A DNA stretch of 21,361 nucleotides. It comes from Gp6-AA40 sp050742535 (GTDB taxonomy: Bacteria; Acidobacteriota; Vicinamibacteria; Vicinamibacterales; UBA2999). The position numbers and the translations under genes were made by a program. The notes under the pieces were generated by a model. It had not been told where the DNA came from and ran no database searches. It worked only from the letters and a program-made list of their open reading frames with translations. The DNA lies in assembly GCA_050742535.1 (NCBI GenBank), contig JBOGIQ010000069.1, positions 1 through 21,361 on the forward strand. Direction: 5' to 3'. Below are positions 14,498-20,840 of the stretch, one piece after another (the first letter of the stretch is position 1; each line of letters begins with the position of its first letter).

Positions 14498-15573
14498 ATT
14501 CTCAGCAGCCGCATCAGGTTGCCGCCGAGAATCGCCGTCTTGTCCGCATCGCTGAGGAACGAGGCCTTGAGCACGATATCGAGCGTCAGCGGCCAGTTGA
14601 ACGGCACGTCGGTGCCGTAGACGATCTGGCTGGCGCCCATCTCGGCGACGAGGTGGCGCAGCCCCTCGTCGCTGAACACCATCGTGTCGGCGAGGATCTG
14701 GCTGCGCAGATACTCGCGTGGCCGCTTCGTATTGGCGCACTTGGCGTTCGGTCGTACATCACATGCGACGTCGGTGCGGCCGAAGTACGACGGCAGATAG
14801 CCGCCGGCGTGTGCGGCGCCCACCTTCAGCTTCGGAAAGCGGTCGAACACGCCGTCGAAGATCAACCGCGAGAGGAAGTACGTCGTCTCCAGCGGATTGC
14901 CGATGATGTTGCCGAGATCACCGCGCCCGCCGAGCGCACCGTTGCGGATGATGTTCTCGGCGCCGTTCGGGTGCATGAAGACGATCTCGCCGAGCTCCGC
15001 TGCCTTCGCCCAGAACGGATCGAACCGCGGGTCCGACAGATCCTGTCCGTTGACGTGGCCGCCAATGGCCGCGCCGCGCAGGCCGAGCCGCTTGATGCCG
15101 TCCTCGATCTGCGCCGCCGCGAGATCCGGAAACTGCAGCGACGATGACGCGAACGCGACGAATCGATCGGGATGCTGCTTGCACCAGGCCGCGAGCCCCT
15201 CGTTCTGTGCCCGGACGATCCGGTCCGCCAGGTCGCGGTCGGTGATCGCGTACCACCAGAATCCGTTGATGCTGAGCGCCTGGTAGTCCACGCCCTGCCT
15301 GTCCATCGTGGCGATGCGCGCCGCGTTCAACAGCTGTCCCCCGACGACGTTGCCGTTCGCCTCGAACGGCGTCCCCTTGACGACCGGTGGCACCGTGAGC
15401 ACCCCGCAATGGGCGTGAATATCGACGACCGGTACCCGGCGGCCGGCAATTGAGATCTGACGCCGCGCCGCGCCCTGCGCCTGCCCGAACACAGGCACGC
15501 GGGAACCGAGCACTCCTGCAGCCGCGCCGGCTACAGCCTGGACGAACGTTCGGCGATTTGGCATGGGGGACAT
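14491..15573 (-). CDS. Tat-exported amidohydrolase (ACMSD-like, PF04909 type)
   Basis: A 360-residue protein starting at ATG 15573 or, three codons on, ATG 15564. The N-terminus NRRTFVQAVAGAAAGVLG is a twin-arginine signal (R-R-T-F-V), so it is exported folded. The catalytic part: VVDIHAHCGVL (H-x-H metal pair), IVFMHPNGAENII (His), VGAAHAGGYLPSYFGR (His), VYGTDVPFNWP (Asp), the metal-site layout of amidohydrolase 2 family enzymes such as decarboxylases of the ACMSD type and some hydrolases. The substrate is unknown. The frame is open upstream through the nonamer repeat (QPRQPRQ...), which should not be counted as protein. The stop is within the locus 2 repeat. It lies downstream of the barrel gene on the same strand, separated by locus 3. 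Confidence 0.9.
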   Translation of the reverse strand: MSPMPNRRTFVQAVAGAAAGVLGSRVPVFGQAQGAARRQISIAGRRVPVVDIHAHCGVLTVPPVVKGTPFEANGNVVGGQLLNAARIATMDRQGVDYQALSINGFWWYAITDRDLADRIVRAQNEGLAAWCKQHPDRFVAFASSSLQFPDLAAAQIEDGIKRLGLRGAAIGGHVNGQDLSDPRFDPFWAKAAELGEIVFMHPNGAENIIRNGALGGRGDLGNIIGNPLETTYFLSRLIFDGVFDRFPKLKVGAAHAGGYLPSYFGRTDVACDVRPNAKCANTKRPREYLRSQILADTMVFSDEGLRHLVAEMGASQIVYGTDVPFNWPLTLDIVLKASFLSDADKTAILGGNLMRLLRIG

Positions 15574-15576
15574 TCT

Positions 15577-15782
15577 AGGTGGCCTGGGTGGCCTGGGTGG
15601 CCTGGGTTGGCTGGGTTGCCTAGGTTGGCTGGGTTGGCTGGGTTGCCTTGGTTGCCTGAGTTGCCTTGGTTGCCTGGGTTGCCTGGGTTGCAAGGCGCTA
15701 GAGTTTTTACCCAGGCTACCCAGGCTACCCAGGCTACCCAGGCTACCCAGGCTACCCAGGCCACCCAGGCTACCCAGCCCAC
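15577..15782. repeat. Nonamer tandem repeat, locus 3 (two facing arrays)
   Basis: The left arm (15577-15690) has about 12 units of the GG(G/T)TGGCCT / GGGTTGCCT / GGTTGGCTG type; then an 18-base centre (CAAGGCGCTAGAGTTTTT, 15691-15708); the right arm (15709-15782) has about eight units of ACCCAGGCT. The arms are in opposite orientation and pair at about eight of nine positions per unit, so a transcript could fold into a long hairpin. It separates the outer-membrane barrel stop (15783-15785, next to the repeat) from the amidohydrolase start (15573). Confidence 0.9.
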
Positions 15783-16379
15783 CTACAAGCCGATTTTCAC
15801 GCGCAGCACCGCTTCGAACAGCCAGTCGCTTTCGGGGCCGGTGCTCGTCACGCTCTTCGCGCTCTTCACGCGAATGAAGTCGCGGCCGATGCCGTGCACG
15901 CCAAGTTCGAAATTCAGACTCGACGAATTCGAGACCGGCACTTCCGCGCCGGCATGAGCGTATAGCCCGGCTTTGATAGGCGTCTTCAGGTCGCCATGTG
16001 TCAGCTGGTAGAACCCAACGCCTAAACCGGCGTAGGGAGACACGATGTAGCCCGGTCTCTCGAGTCCGGCGATGCTGACCGTCAGCCGCGAGATGCTGGC
16101 ATCGCCCGTAAAACGGTAGCGCTCCGGACTAGCGGCAGCGGGCACGCGAATCCCACCGCGAGCGGCTTCGATCCTTACCCGGCCCTGGTCTGAAAATGGA
16201 ATCTCGACTGTCGCCGAGAGCAGCCTGTTCGTCCGATGGTTATCGAGCTCATAGTCGAATGCCCCGAATGCCGCTCCGATCGTTGGCCGCGGCTGCCAGG
16301 GTCCGACGTAGGTGGTCTGCCCATCCGCCGTGGCCGCAGTCAACGCCAGCACAGAACAGGCAAGAAGAGTGGTTCGCAT
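15783..16379 (-). CDS. Outer-membrane beta-barrel protein (OmpA/OprF-like)
   Basis: A 198-residue protein with a signal peptide (MRTTLLACSVLALTAATADG-Q). The mature part reads as alternating hydrophobic strands: PTIGAAFGAFDYELD, LLSATVEIPFSDQGRVRIEA, ISRLTVSIAGLERPGYIVSP, YAGLGVGFYQLTHGDLKTPI, KAGLYAHAGAEVPVS, LNFELGVHGIGRDF and the last strand WLFEAVLRVKIGL. The GLGVGFY and GLYAHAGAEV segments are like the central strands of small eight-stranded barrels, and the chain length agrees. The terminal residue is Leu rather than the usual Phe/Trp. No function can be assigned beyond outer-membrane structure. The TAG is immediately next to repeat locus 3. Confidence 0.8.
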   Translation of the reverse strand: MRTTLLACSVLALTAATADGQTTYVGPWQPRPTIGAAFGAFDYELDNHRTNRLLSATVEIPFSDQGRVRIEAARGGIRVPAAASPERYRFTGDASISRLTVSIAGLERPGYIVSPYAGLGVGFYQLTHGDLKTPIKAGLYAHAGAEVPVSNSSSLNFELGVHGIGRDFIRVKSAKSVTSTGPESDWLFEAVLRVKIGL

Positions 16380-16481
16380 GCGAACACTCTGCGCCGGCCG
16401 CCCGCGGCAAGTCCTGACGCAATCGCTGAAATGTTCTGAATGGGGTACGATCGCGCGCCCATTCGTGAGGAGTTGCTCTGT

Positions 16482-17329
16482 ATGAAAAGCCGCGCTGGCT
16501 TGGCCGTCGTGCTCTGTTTCGTCCTTCTTGGTTCATACGTCTACGCGCAGTTCGGGACGAAGCCGTCGGAGCTGTCGACCATCAAAGTCCGCGACGATCT
16601 CTTCGTCTTCTACAACGATCTCGTCCCCGGCAATACGACCGTGCTTGTGACCAACCAGGGGCTGATCCTCGTCGACAACAAATTCGAGATCGACTTCGAC
16701 AACCTGATGGCGCAGATCCGGAAGATCTCGATCAGCCGATCCGCTACGTCATCAACACGCACTATCACGGCGATCACAGCGGCGGGAACCCGAAGATGCA
16801 GGCGCAGAACGTCCAGGTCGTGGCCTCGGAGCGGGCGCGGCGGAAAATGGTCGAAACCAACCAGCCCGGCGCGCCGAATGTGACGCTCGAGGACAGCGTG
16901 CGGCTATACCTTGGCGGGAAGCGGGTAGAGGTTCATCATTTCGGCCGCGCGCACACGGACGGAGACGTGGTTGCGTATTTCCCCGACCATCGCGTTGTCG
17001 CCATGGGCGACATGTTCACGGTCGGCGACGGTCTTCCGCCGCTCGTCGATTATCCCGGCGGCGGCAGCACGCGCGAGTGGCCGCGGTCGATCGAAGGGGC
17101 GCTGGCGCTCGACTTCGAGACGGCGATTCCGGGACACGGAAAGCCGGCGACCAAGGGAGATCTGGCGAAGTACCGTGACAGCCTGACGACGCTCGGCCGG
17201 CGCGTCATCGAAATGCAGTCGAAGAAGGCGTCGCGCGCGGAAATCGAAAAGGAGCTGCTCAGCCGCTTCGGCTTCCAGGACTTCCATATCCAGCTGGCGC
17301 TGGACGGGATGCTCGTCGAATTGCGTTAG
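16482..17329 (+). pseudogene. Metallo-beta-lactamase-fold hydrolase with a one-base frameshift
   Basis: Two frames together make one complete protein of about 282 residues (848 bases, one short of a multiple of three). Start ATG 16482 after GAGGAG (about 9 bases away) gives a signal peptide MKSRAGLAVVLCFVLLGSYV and LVTNQGLILVDNKFE (strand with the conserved D). At 16728-16732 the reading passes from TCG to GAT sharing one G, then reads QPIRYVINTHYHGDHSGGNP in the second frame, with the zinc motif H-x-H-x-D-H at 16760-16777. It continues with VHHFGRAHTDGDVV, VAMGDMFTVGDGLP and AIPGHGKPATKGD, all family metal or loop motifs. The first frame runs on as nonsense to 16883. It is a periplasmic hydrolase of the MBL superfamily, or was before the base was lost. 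Sequencing error is quite possible. Confidence 0.85.
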
Positions 17330-17335
17330 CTATAT

Positions 17336-17420
17336 GGCACCCCTGAAGGGGTGCCCTACGGGGAAGGGGTGCCCTACGGGTGCACCGCTAAATCGCGTAG
17401 GGCGCCCCTTTAGGGGTGCC
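17336..17420. repeat. REP-like palindrome cluster, locus B
   Basis: It starts with GGCACCCCTGAAGGGGTGCC, then CTACGGGG; follows with a half copy AAGGGGTGCCCTACGGG; then TGCACCGCTAAATCGC; and ends with an inverted copy CGTAGGGCGCCCCTTTAGGG, GTGCC. Several copies in facing orientation resemble a BIME-type composite of enterobacterial REP elements. It fills the whole gap between the metallo-hydrolase stop and the PhnB-like gene, whose TGAGGG ribosome site (17421-17426) begins at the next base. Confidence 0.85.
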
Positions 17421-17433
17421 TGAGGGATGCGTT

Positions 17434-17865
17434 ATGAAAGTAAAGCCTCAACTCGCGCTGATGTTCAGTGGCAACTGCGAAGAAGCGTTCCGTCACTACG
17501 AACGATGCCTGGGCGGCACGATCACGTTCATGATGACGTGGGCCGAAGCACCATCGACATACGCCCCAGTGCCTCCAGAGTGGGACTCGAAGATCTATCA
17601 CGCGAGTCTCGCGCTGGGCGATACCGTGATCTCAGGGGCGGACGTGCCGTCCGATCGGTATACGCCACCCGCGGGATTCTCGGTCACTCTACAGATGGAC
17701 GATCCCGCCGCCGCGGATCGGGTGTTCGAAGGGCTCGCGGAGGGCGGAACGATCAAGGCGTTCCTGCAGGAGACGTTCTGGGCCGCCCGCTTCGGTGCCG
17801 TCGTCGATCGATTCGGCATCGAATGGGCGGTGAACTGCGAACAGCCGGCCGAAGTCGCACCCTAG
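17434..17865 (+). CDS. PhnB-like VOC protein
   Basis: A 143-residue protein. ATG 17434 is preferred because TGAGGG lies 7 bases upstream; the frame begins a little earlier at a GTG in the repeat. The pattern VKPQLALMFSGNCEEAFRHY (a 'L-x-F-x-G-x-x-x-E-A-x-x-x-Y' start), GGTITFMMTWAEAP, IYHASLALGDTVISGADVP and FWAARFGAVVDRFGIEWAVN (the 'F-W-G-x-R-x-G-x-x-x-D-x-F-G-x-x-W' ending) is that of the PhnB / 3-demethylubiquinone methyltransferase-like branch of the vicinal oxygen chelate fold. Enzymatic role unknown. Confidence 0.92.
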   Translation: MKVKPQLALMFSGNCEEAFRHYERCLGGTITFMMTWAEAPSTYAPVPPEWDSKIYHASLALGDTVISGADVPSDRYTPPAGFSVTLQMDDPAAADRVFEGLAEGGTIKAFLQETFWAARFGAVVDRFGIEWAVNCEQPAEVAP

Positions 17866-17944
17866 ACTAGATTTATTTTCGCCAGCCGCGACAGCAGGTA
17901 TCTCGCTTCCGCCGGCCGCTCGGCACGCCCGCGCAGGCTCAGCG

Positions 17945-18607
17945 CTACTCGCTCTCATCGACCCTCATGTCGAGGGCCCAGCAATTGCCGCGGCGGACGT
18001 GCTCGCCTCTCACGATAGCCAGAGGCGAAGAGAACCGCGGACAGTTGATCACGATCGTGTGGTACTCGCCGAATTCGCCGCAGGGATCGACGCCGATGGC
18101 TTCCATGCGACTCACGAGGTCTTCGGTCAACGTTCGTCCGAGCCAGGACGGATCCAGCATTGGCGCTCTGACGGTCACGAGCTGCGCCTCTCCGCCGAGC
18201 GCGATGAACTCGCGGACGAGTCGAGCCGTGGGTTGCGCCCAGAGCGGCATGACGGGCGTGAGGCCGTGCGCCCGACACACGCGCTCGTTCCATTCCCGAT
18301 GCCCGTCACCCATGATGTCGCCGAACACGACGTGCGTGATGCCTCGCTCCGGCAAGCGTGCCAGCGTCGCGACGAACTCGTCGGTGTAGGTGTCCCAGGT
18401 GCACCGGGCGGAGAAGTGCACCAGCCCGAGCCGAGCCGCATGGGCCGCGACCATTTCCGGCCGCAACCCGTGCGAACGGCTTCGCCCGCCGTCTTCATCG
18501 AACATCGTGACCATCGCCACTATGTCGAAGCTGTGCCATGTGCGCAGCAATGCAAGGCAGCAGTCTTTGCCGCCGCTCCAGGAAATCGCAGCCTTCGGTG
18601 TCGTCAT
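17945..18607 (-). CDS. Dph6-like ATP pyrophosphatase (DUF71)
   Basis: A 220-residue protein. ATG 18607 is chosen because MTTPKAAISWSGGKDCCLAL places the PP-loop SGGKD at residues 11-15; the frame is open 28 codons upstream but without homology. It continues HGLRPEMVAAHAARLGLVHF, then GITHVVFGDIMGDGHREWNE and a C-terminal GEFGEYHTIVINCPRF with the 'G-E-x-G-E-Y-H-T' signature. In eukaryotes and archaea such proteins make diphthamide; bacteria lack diphthamide, so the bacterial members form an unassigned amidotransferase-like group that activates a carboxylate with ATP. It converges with the PhnB-like gene. Confidence 0.92.
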   Translation of the reverse strand: MTTPKAAISWSGGKDCCLALLRTWHSFDIVAMVTMFDEDGGRSRSHGLRPEMVAAHAARLGLVHFSARCTWDTYTDEFVATLARLPERGITHVVFGDIMGDGHREWNERVCRAHGLTPVMPLWAQPTARLVREFIALGGEAQLVTVRAPMLDPSWLGRTLTEDLVSRMEAIGVDPCGEFGEYHTIVINCPRFSSPLAIVRGEHVRRGNCWALDMRVDESE

Positions 18608-18791
18608 GCCCGCATCGTCAGTGCGCCCACCAGGCGCGTCCACCAACCGTGAAGTCAACCCAACCCATTTTGCCGCGGCTCCGAGCCCCAAGCCACTTCG
18701 GCGTCACACAGGACTTGCGCGTGTGAACACGTTCCGTGACTCTGCGGCTGGCGTACCACGACTCGACTTCTGTGCAACCGATGCTGGCCGG

Positions 18792-18821
18792 TTGACTGGC
18801 GTCGGCGGCGCGGGTTATCGT
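18792..18821 (+). promoter_or_regulatory. Sigma-70-type promoter of the tetR-tolC-hlyD operon
   Basis: TTGACT (18792-18797) and TTATCG (18815-18820) are 17 bases apart; the overlapping TATCGT (18816-18821) gives 18. Both fit a sigma-70 promoter. Transcription would begin near 18827, only about eight bases before the ATG, inside the palindrome at 18826-18843. The remaining 185 bases between 18607 and this promoter hold no supported gene. Confidence 0.55.
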
Positions 18822-18825
18822 CTGA

Positions 18826-18843
18826 TTTAACTGGATGGTTAAA
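18826..18843 (+). promoter_or_regulatory. Probable TetR operator over the start codon
   Basis: TTTAACTGGATGGTTAAA has perfect 6-base arms (TTTAAC / GTTAAA) with a 6-base spacer holding the tetR ATG (18835-18837). It lies just downstream of the -10 box, where a bound repressor blocks transcription. Length, AT-rich arms and position fit a TetR dimer site; TTAAC...GTTAA palindromes are common for regulators of efflux operons. Autoregulation is inferred. Confidence 0.6.
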
Positions 18844-19536
18844 CAGGGCAGTAAAGGGGCCGTGCGCGGCACCCCTAAAGGGGCGCCCTACGGACGGCGA
18901 GCGGCCGCCGAGCGGGACGGCGACACCGAGCAGCGGATTCTCGACGCCGCGCATGCGGTGTTCATCAGAACGGGCACGGCCGGGGCGCGCATGCAGGAGA
19001 TCGCGCGCGAGGCGGGGGTCAACAGCGCGCTGCTGCATTACTACTTCCGCAGCAAGGACCGTCTGGCGCAGGCGGTCTTCCATCGAGCGGCGGGGCAACT
19101 GCTGCCGGCCGTTGCCGGCGTGCTCGCCTCCGAGCGACCGCTGGCCGAGAAGGTCAGGGCGATCGTCGAGATCGAGCTGGATCGCCTGTCGCGCACGCCG
19201 TACCTGCCCGCGTACATCATCAGCGAGCTGGCGCATCATCCGGAACGGATCACCCATTTCATCTCGGCGCTGACCGGTTCGCAGCCCGACGCGCTCGGCC
19301 GCCGGCTGCTCCGCGTCGTCGGTGGCCAGATCGACGAGGAGGTACGCGCGGGACGGATGCGCCGGATCGCCCCGGAACAGTTCCTCGTCAACCTGCTGTC
19401 GCTCTGCATCTTTCCGTTCGCGGCGCGGCCGATGATCGCCGCGCTGATGGGACTCGACGACAAAGCGTTTACGCGGTTCATCCGCGAGCGCCGCGAAACA
19501 CTTCCCGACTTTTTTCTGAACGCGTTACGGCCATGA
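18835..19536 (+). CDS. TetR family regulator of the efflux operon
   Basis: A 233-residue protein. The DNA-binding domain is at about residues 31-78: TEQRILDAAHAVFIRTGTAG, ARMQEIAREAGVNSALLHYY, FRSKDRLAQAVF, a complete TetR helix-turn-helix with the L-H-Y-Y-F-x-S-K-D ending. The C-terminal part (AEKVRAIVEIELDRLSRTPY ... FFLNALRP) is all helical and is the ligand and dimer domain. It is close to the CecR/AefR-like group with AcrR-type C-terminal domains. The first 30 residues are unusual: codons 11-20 (RGTPKGAPYG) are encoded by the REP-like palindrome, an insert absent from normal family members. The stop overlaps the TolC start (ATGA at 19533-19536), so the genes are coupled. The usual target would be its own operon through the palindrome at 18826-18843. 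Confidence 0.9.
   Translation: MVKQGSKGAVRGTPKGAPYGRRAAAERDGDTEQRILDAAHAVFIRTGTAGARMQEIAREAGVNSALLHYYFRSKDRLAQAVFHRAAGQLLPAVAGVLASERPLAEKVRAIVEIELDRLSRTPYLPAYIISELAHHPERITHFISALTGSQPDALGRRLLRVVGGQIDEEVRAGRMRRIAPEQFLVNLLSLCIFPFAARPMIAALMGLDDKAFTRFIRERRETLPDFFLNALRP
18865..18893. repeat. REP-like palindrome, locus C, inside tetR
   Basis: GCGGCACCCCTAAAGGGGCG followed by CCCTACGG has arms GGCACCCCT (18868-18876) and AGGGGCGCC (18879-18887), one mismatch. It matches loci A and B. It lies in the open reading frame of the TetR gene, coding for RGTPKGAPYG in the N-terminal extension before the DNA-binding domain. No start codon further downstream would leave an intact helix-turn-helix apart from GTG 18862, which is also before the repeat. 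Confidence 0.85.
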
Positions 19537-20840
19537 GATCGCTCTCCTTTTTTGTCGTCTTCGTCATCGCGGCGCCGGCTTTCGCTCAGCCCACGCAGCC
19601 GCCCTCACCGGTGCCGCTGAACCTCGGCGAACTGCATCGTGCCGCGGAGGCATCGGATCCGCGGGCCCGGGAGATCAGCCTGCTGCAGCAGCAGTGGGAG
19701 CTGCGCGATCGGAACATTGCCGTTCAGCGGCGGCCGGCGTTCAGTGTCGAGAGCCTGGCGCAGTACCAGAGCGACGTCCCGACGTCGCCGTTCACGGATC
19801 CCAGCGGTCAACCGGCGTTCACCGCCCCGAAGGAGAACTACGACGCGTTTCTGCGCGTCGAGCAGCGTCTCTTCGATCCGACAGTGCGCCGGCAGGCGGC
19901 GCTGCAGCGGGCGCAGCTGGCCGAGGACCAGTCGCGCGTTCGAACCGCGCTCTATGCGCTCCGCCAGCAGGTCAGCGATGCGTTCTTCGCCGTGGCGCTC
20001 CTCGACCAGCGCGCCGGTGTGCTGGCGGCCGCCATCGCCGACCTGTCCGCGCGGGCGTCTGAGATGGACGCACGAGTGCGCGAAGGGACTGCTCTTCGCG
20101 CGGACTTTGCGGCCATCGAAGCGTCGCGCATTCAGCGACTGCAGGAGGAAGACGAGCTTCGCACCAGCCGCCGCGCCGCGCTGGAACGGCTGGCGACGAT
20201 CGTGGGCCGCCCGATCGATCCGGGGGCAACACCCGTGCTGCCGAATCTCGCGGCGGAAGTGAGCCAGGTTCGCGCGCCTGGTCCGCAGGCCAGGAGGCGG
20301 CCCGAGTTCGCGCAATTCGCCCGCGCGCGCGATCGTCTCGAGCGTCAGCGTGAGGCCGCTGTCGTGCAGACGCAGCCGAAGCTGTCGGCATTCGGCCGCG
20401 TGGGATACGGCCTTCCCGGGCTCAACTTCATCCGCGAGGAGTTCGACACCTACGGCGTCGGCGGCATCCGGCTGCAGTGGAACGCCTGGTCATGGGGCAC
20501 GCCCACGCGCGAGTTCGAGATCGCGCGATTGCAGGGAGACATCGTGACGGCGGAAGAAGAAGCGTTTGTCAGGACCCTGGAGCAATCGACCAGCACGGAC
20601 GAGGCGACGATCGAGCGGCTCGAGCGGACGGTCGCCAGCGACGCACAGATCATCTCGCTGCGCGAGGAGGTCGAGCGCGCGGCGCGGGCGCGGATGCAGG
20701 AAGGCGTGCTGACCGCGGCCGACTACGTCACACGACAGTCCGAGCTGGTGCAGTCGCGCTACGCGCGCGCCTCGCACGAAGTGGAGCTGGCACAGGCGCG
20801 CGCGCGGCTGCTGGTAACGCTCGGCGTGGAGGTCCCATGA
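19533..20840 (+). CDS. TolC family outer-membrane efflux protein
   Basis: A 435-residue protein with a signal peptide (MRSLSFFVVFVIAAPAFA-QP). Two similar halves of long helices with short strands, as TolC has: first half LNLGELHRAAEASDPRAREI ... FLRVEQRLFDPTVRRQAALQ ... ALYALRQQVSDAFFAVALLD; second half RPEFAQFARARDRLERQREA ... AFGRVGYGLPGLNFIREEFD, then GGIRLQWNAWSWGTPTREFE ... LVQSRYARASHEVELAQARA and LLVTLG. The 'LRQQV-x-x-A-(F/Y)-x-x-(V/L)' and 'W-x-W' or 'G-x-x-L-x-W' segments are typical. It forms a trimeric channel across the outer membrane for the exporter whose adaptor gene follows. Starts inside the tetR stop (ATGA) and its TGA overlaps the next ATG (20837-20840). Confidence 0.93.
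   Translation: MRSLSFFVVFVIAAPAFAQPTQPPSPVPLNLGELHRAAEASDPRAREISLLQQQWELRDRNIAVQRRPAFSVESLAQYQSDVPTSPFTDPSGQPAFTAPKENYDAFLRVEQRLFDPTVRRQAALQRAQLAEDQSRVRTALYALRQQVSDAFFAVALLDQRAGVLAAAIADLSARASEMDARVREGTALRADFAAIEASRIQRLQEEDELRTSRRAALERLATIVGRPIDPGATPVLPNLAAEVSQVRAPGPQARRRPEFAQFARARDRLERQREAAVVQTQPKLSAFGRVGYGLPGLNFIREEFDTYGVGGIRLQWNAWSWGTPTREFEIARLQGDIVTAEEEAFVRTLEQSTSTDEATIERLERTVASDAQIISLREEVERAARARMQEGVLTAADYVTRQSELVQSRYARASHEVELAQARARLLVTLGVEVP

Noticed and set aside
14246..14620. Open frame with GYPGYPGNPG repeats
   Set aside because: It joins the end of one gene, the locus 2 repeat and the antisense of the amidohydrolase; it is a chance open frame of repeat DNA.
15574..15693. N-terminal extension of the amidohydrolase (QPRQPRQPRQLRQ...)
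   Set aside because: The twin-arginine signal with ATG at 15573/15564 is a proper start; the upstream codons are nonamer repeat.
15531..15877. Collagen-like or Trp-rich open frames (GLGGLGGLG, WVAWVAWVA, QPRQPR) over locus 3
   Set aside because: A 9-base repeat without stops yields tripeptide repeats in most frames. There are no ribosome sites and no conserved flanks; these are products of the nonamer array.
17868..17955. Minus-strand tail reading ERVALSLRGRAERPAEARYL, LSRLAKINLV
   Set aside because: It resembles a helical C-terminus, but it has no start and only 30 codons; too short to separate from chance.
18618..18872. 84-residue minus-strand frame before tetR
   Set aside because: It runs antisense through the promoter, operator and start of tetR, with no family likeness or ribosome site.
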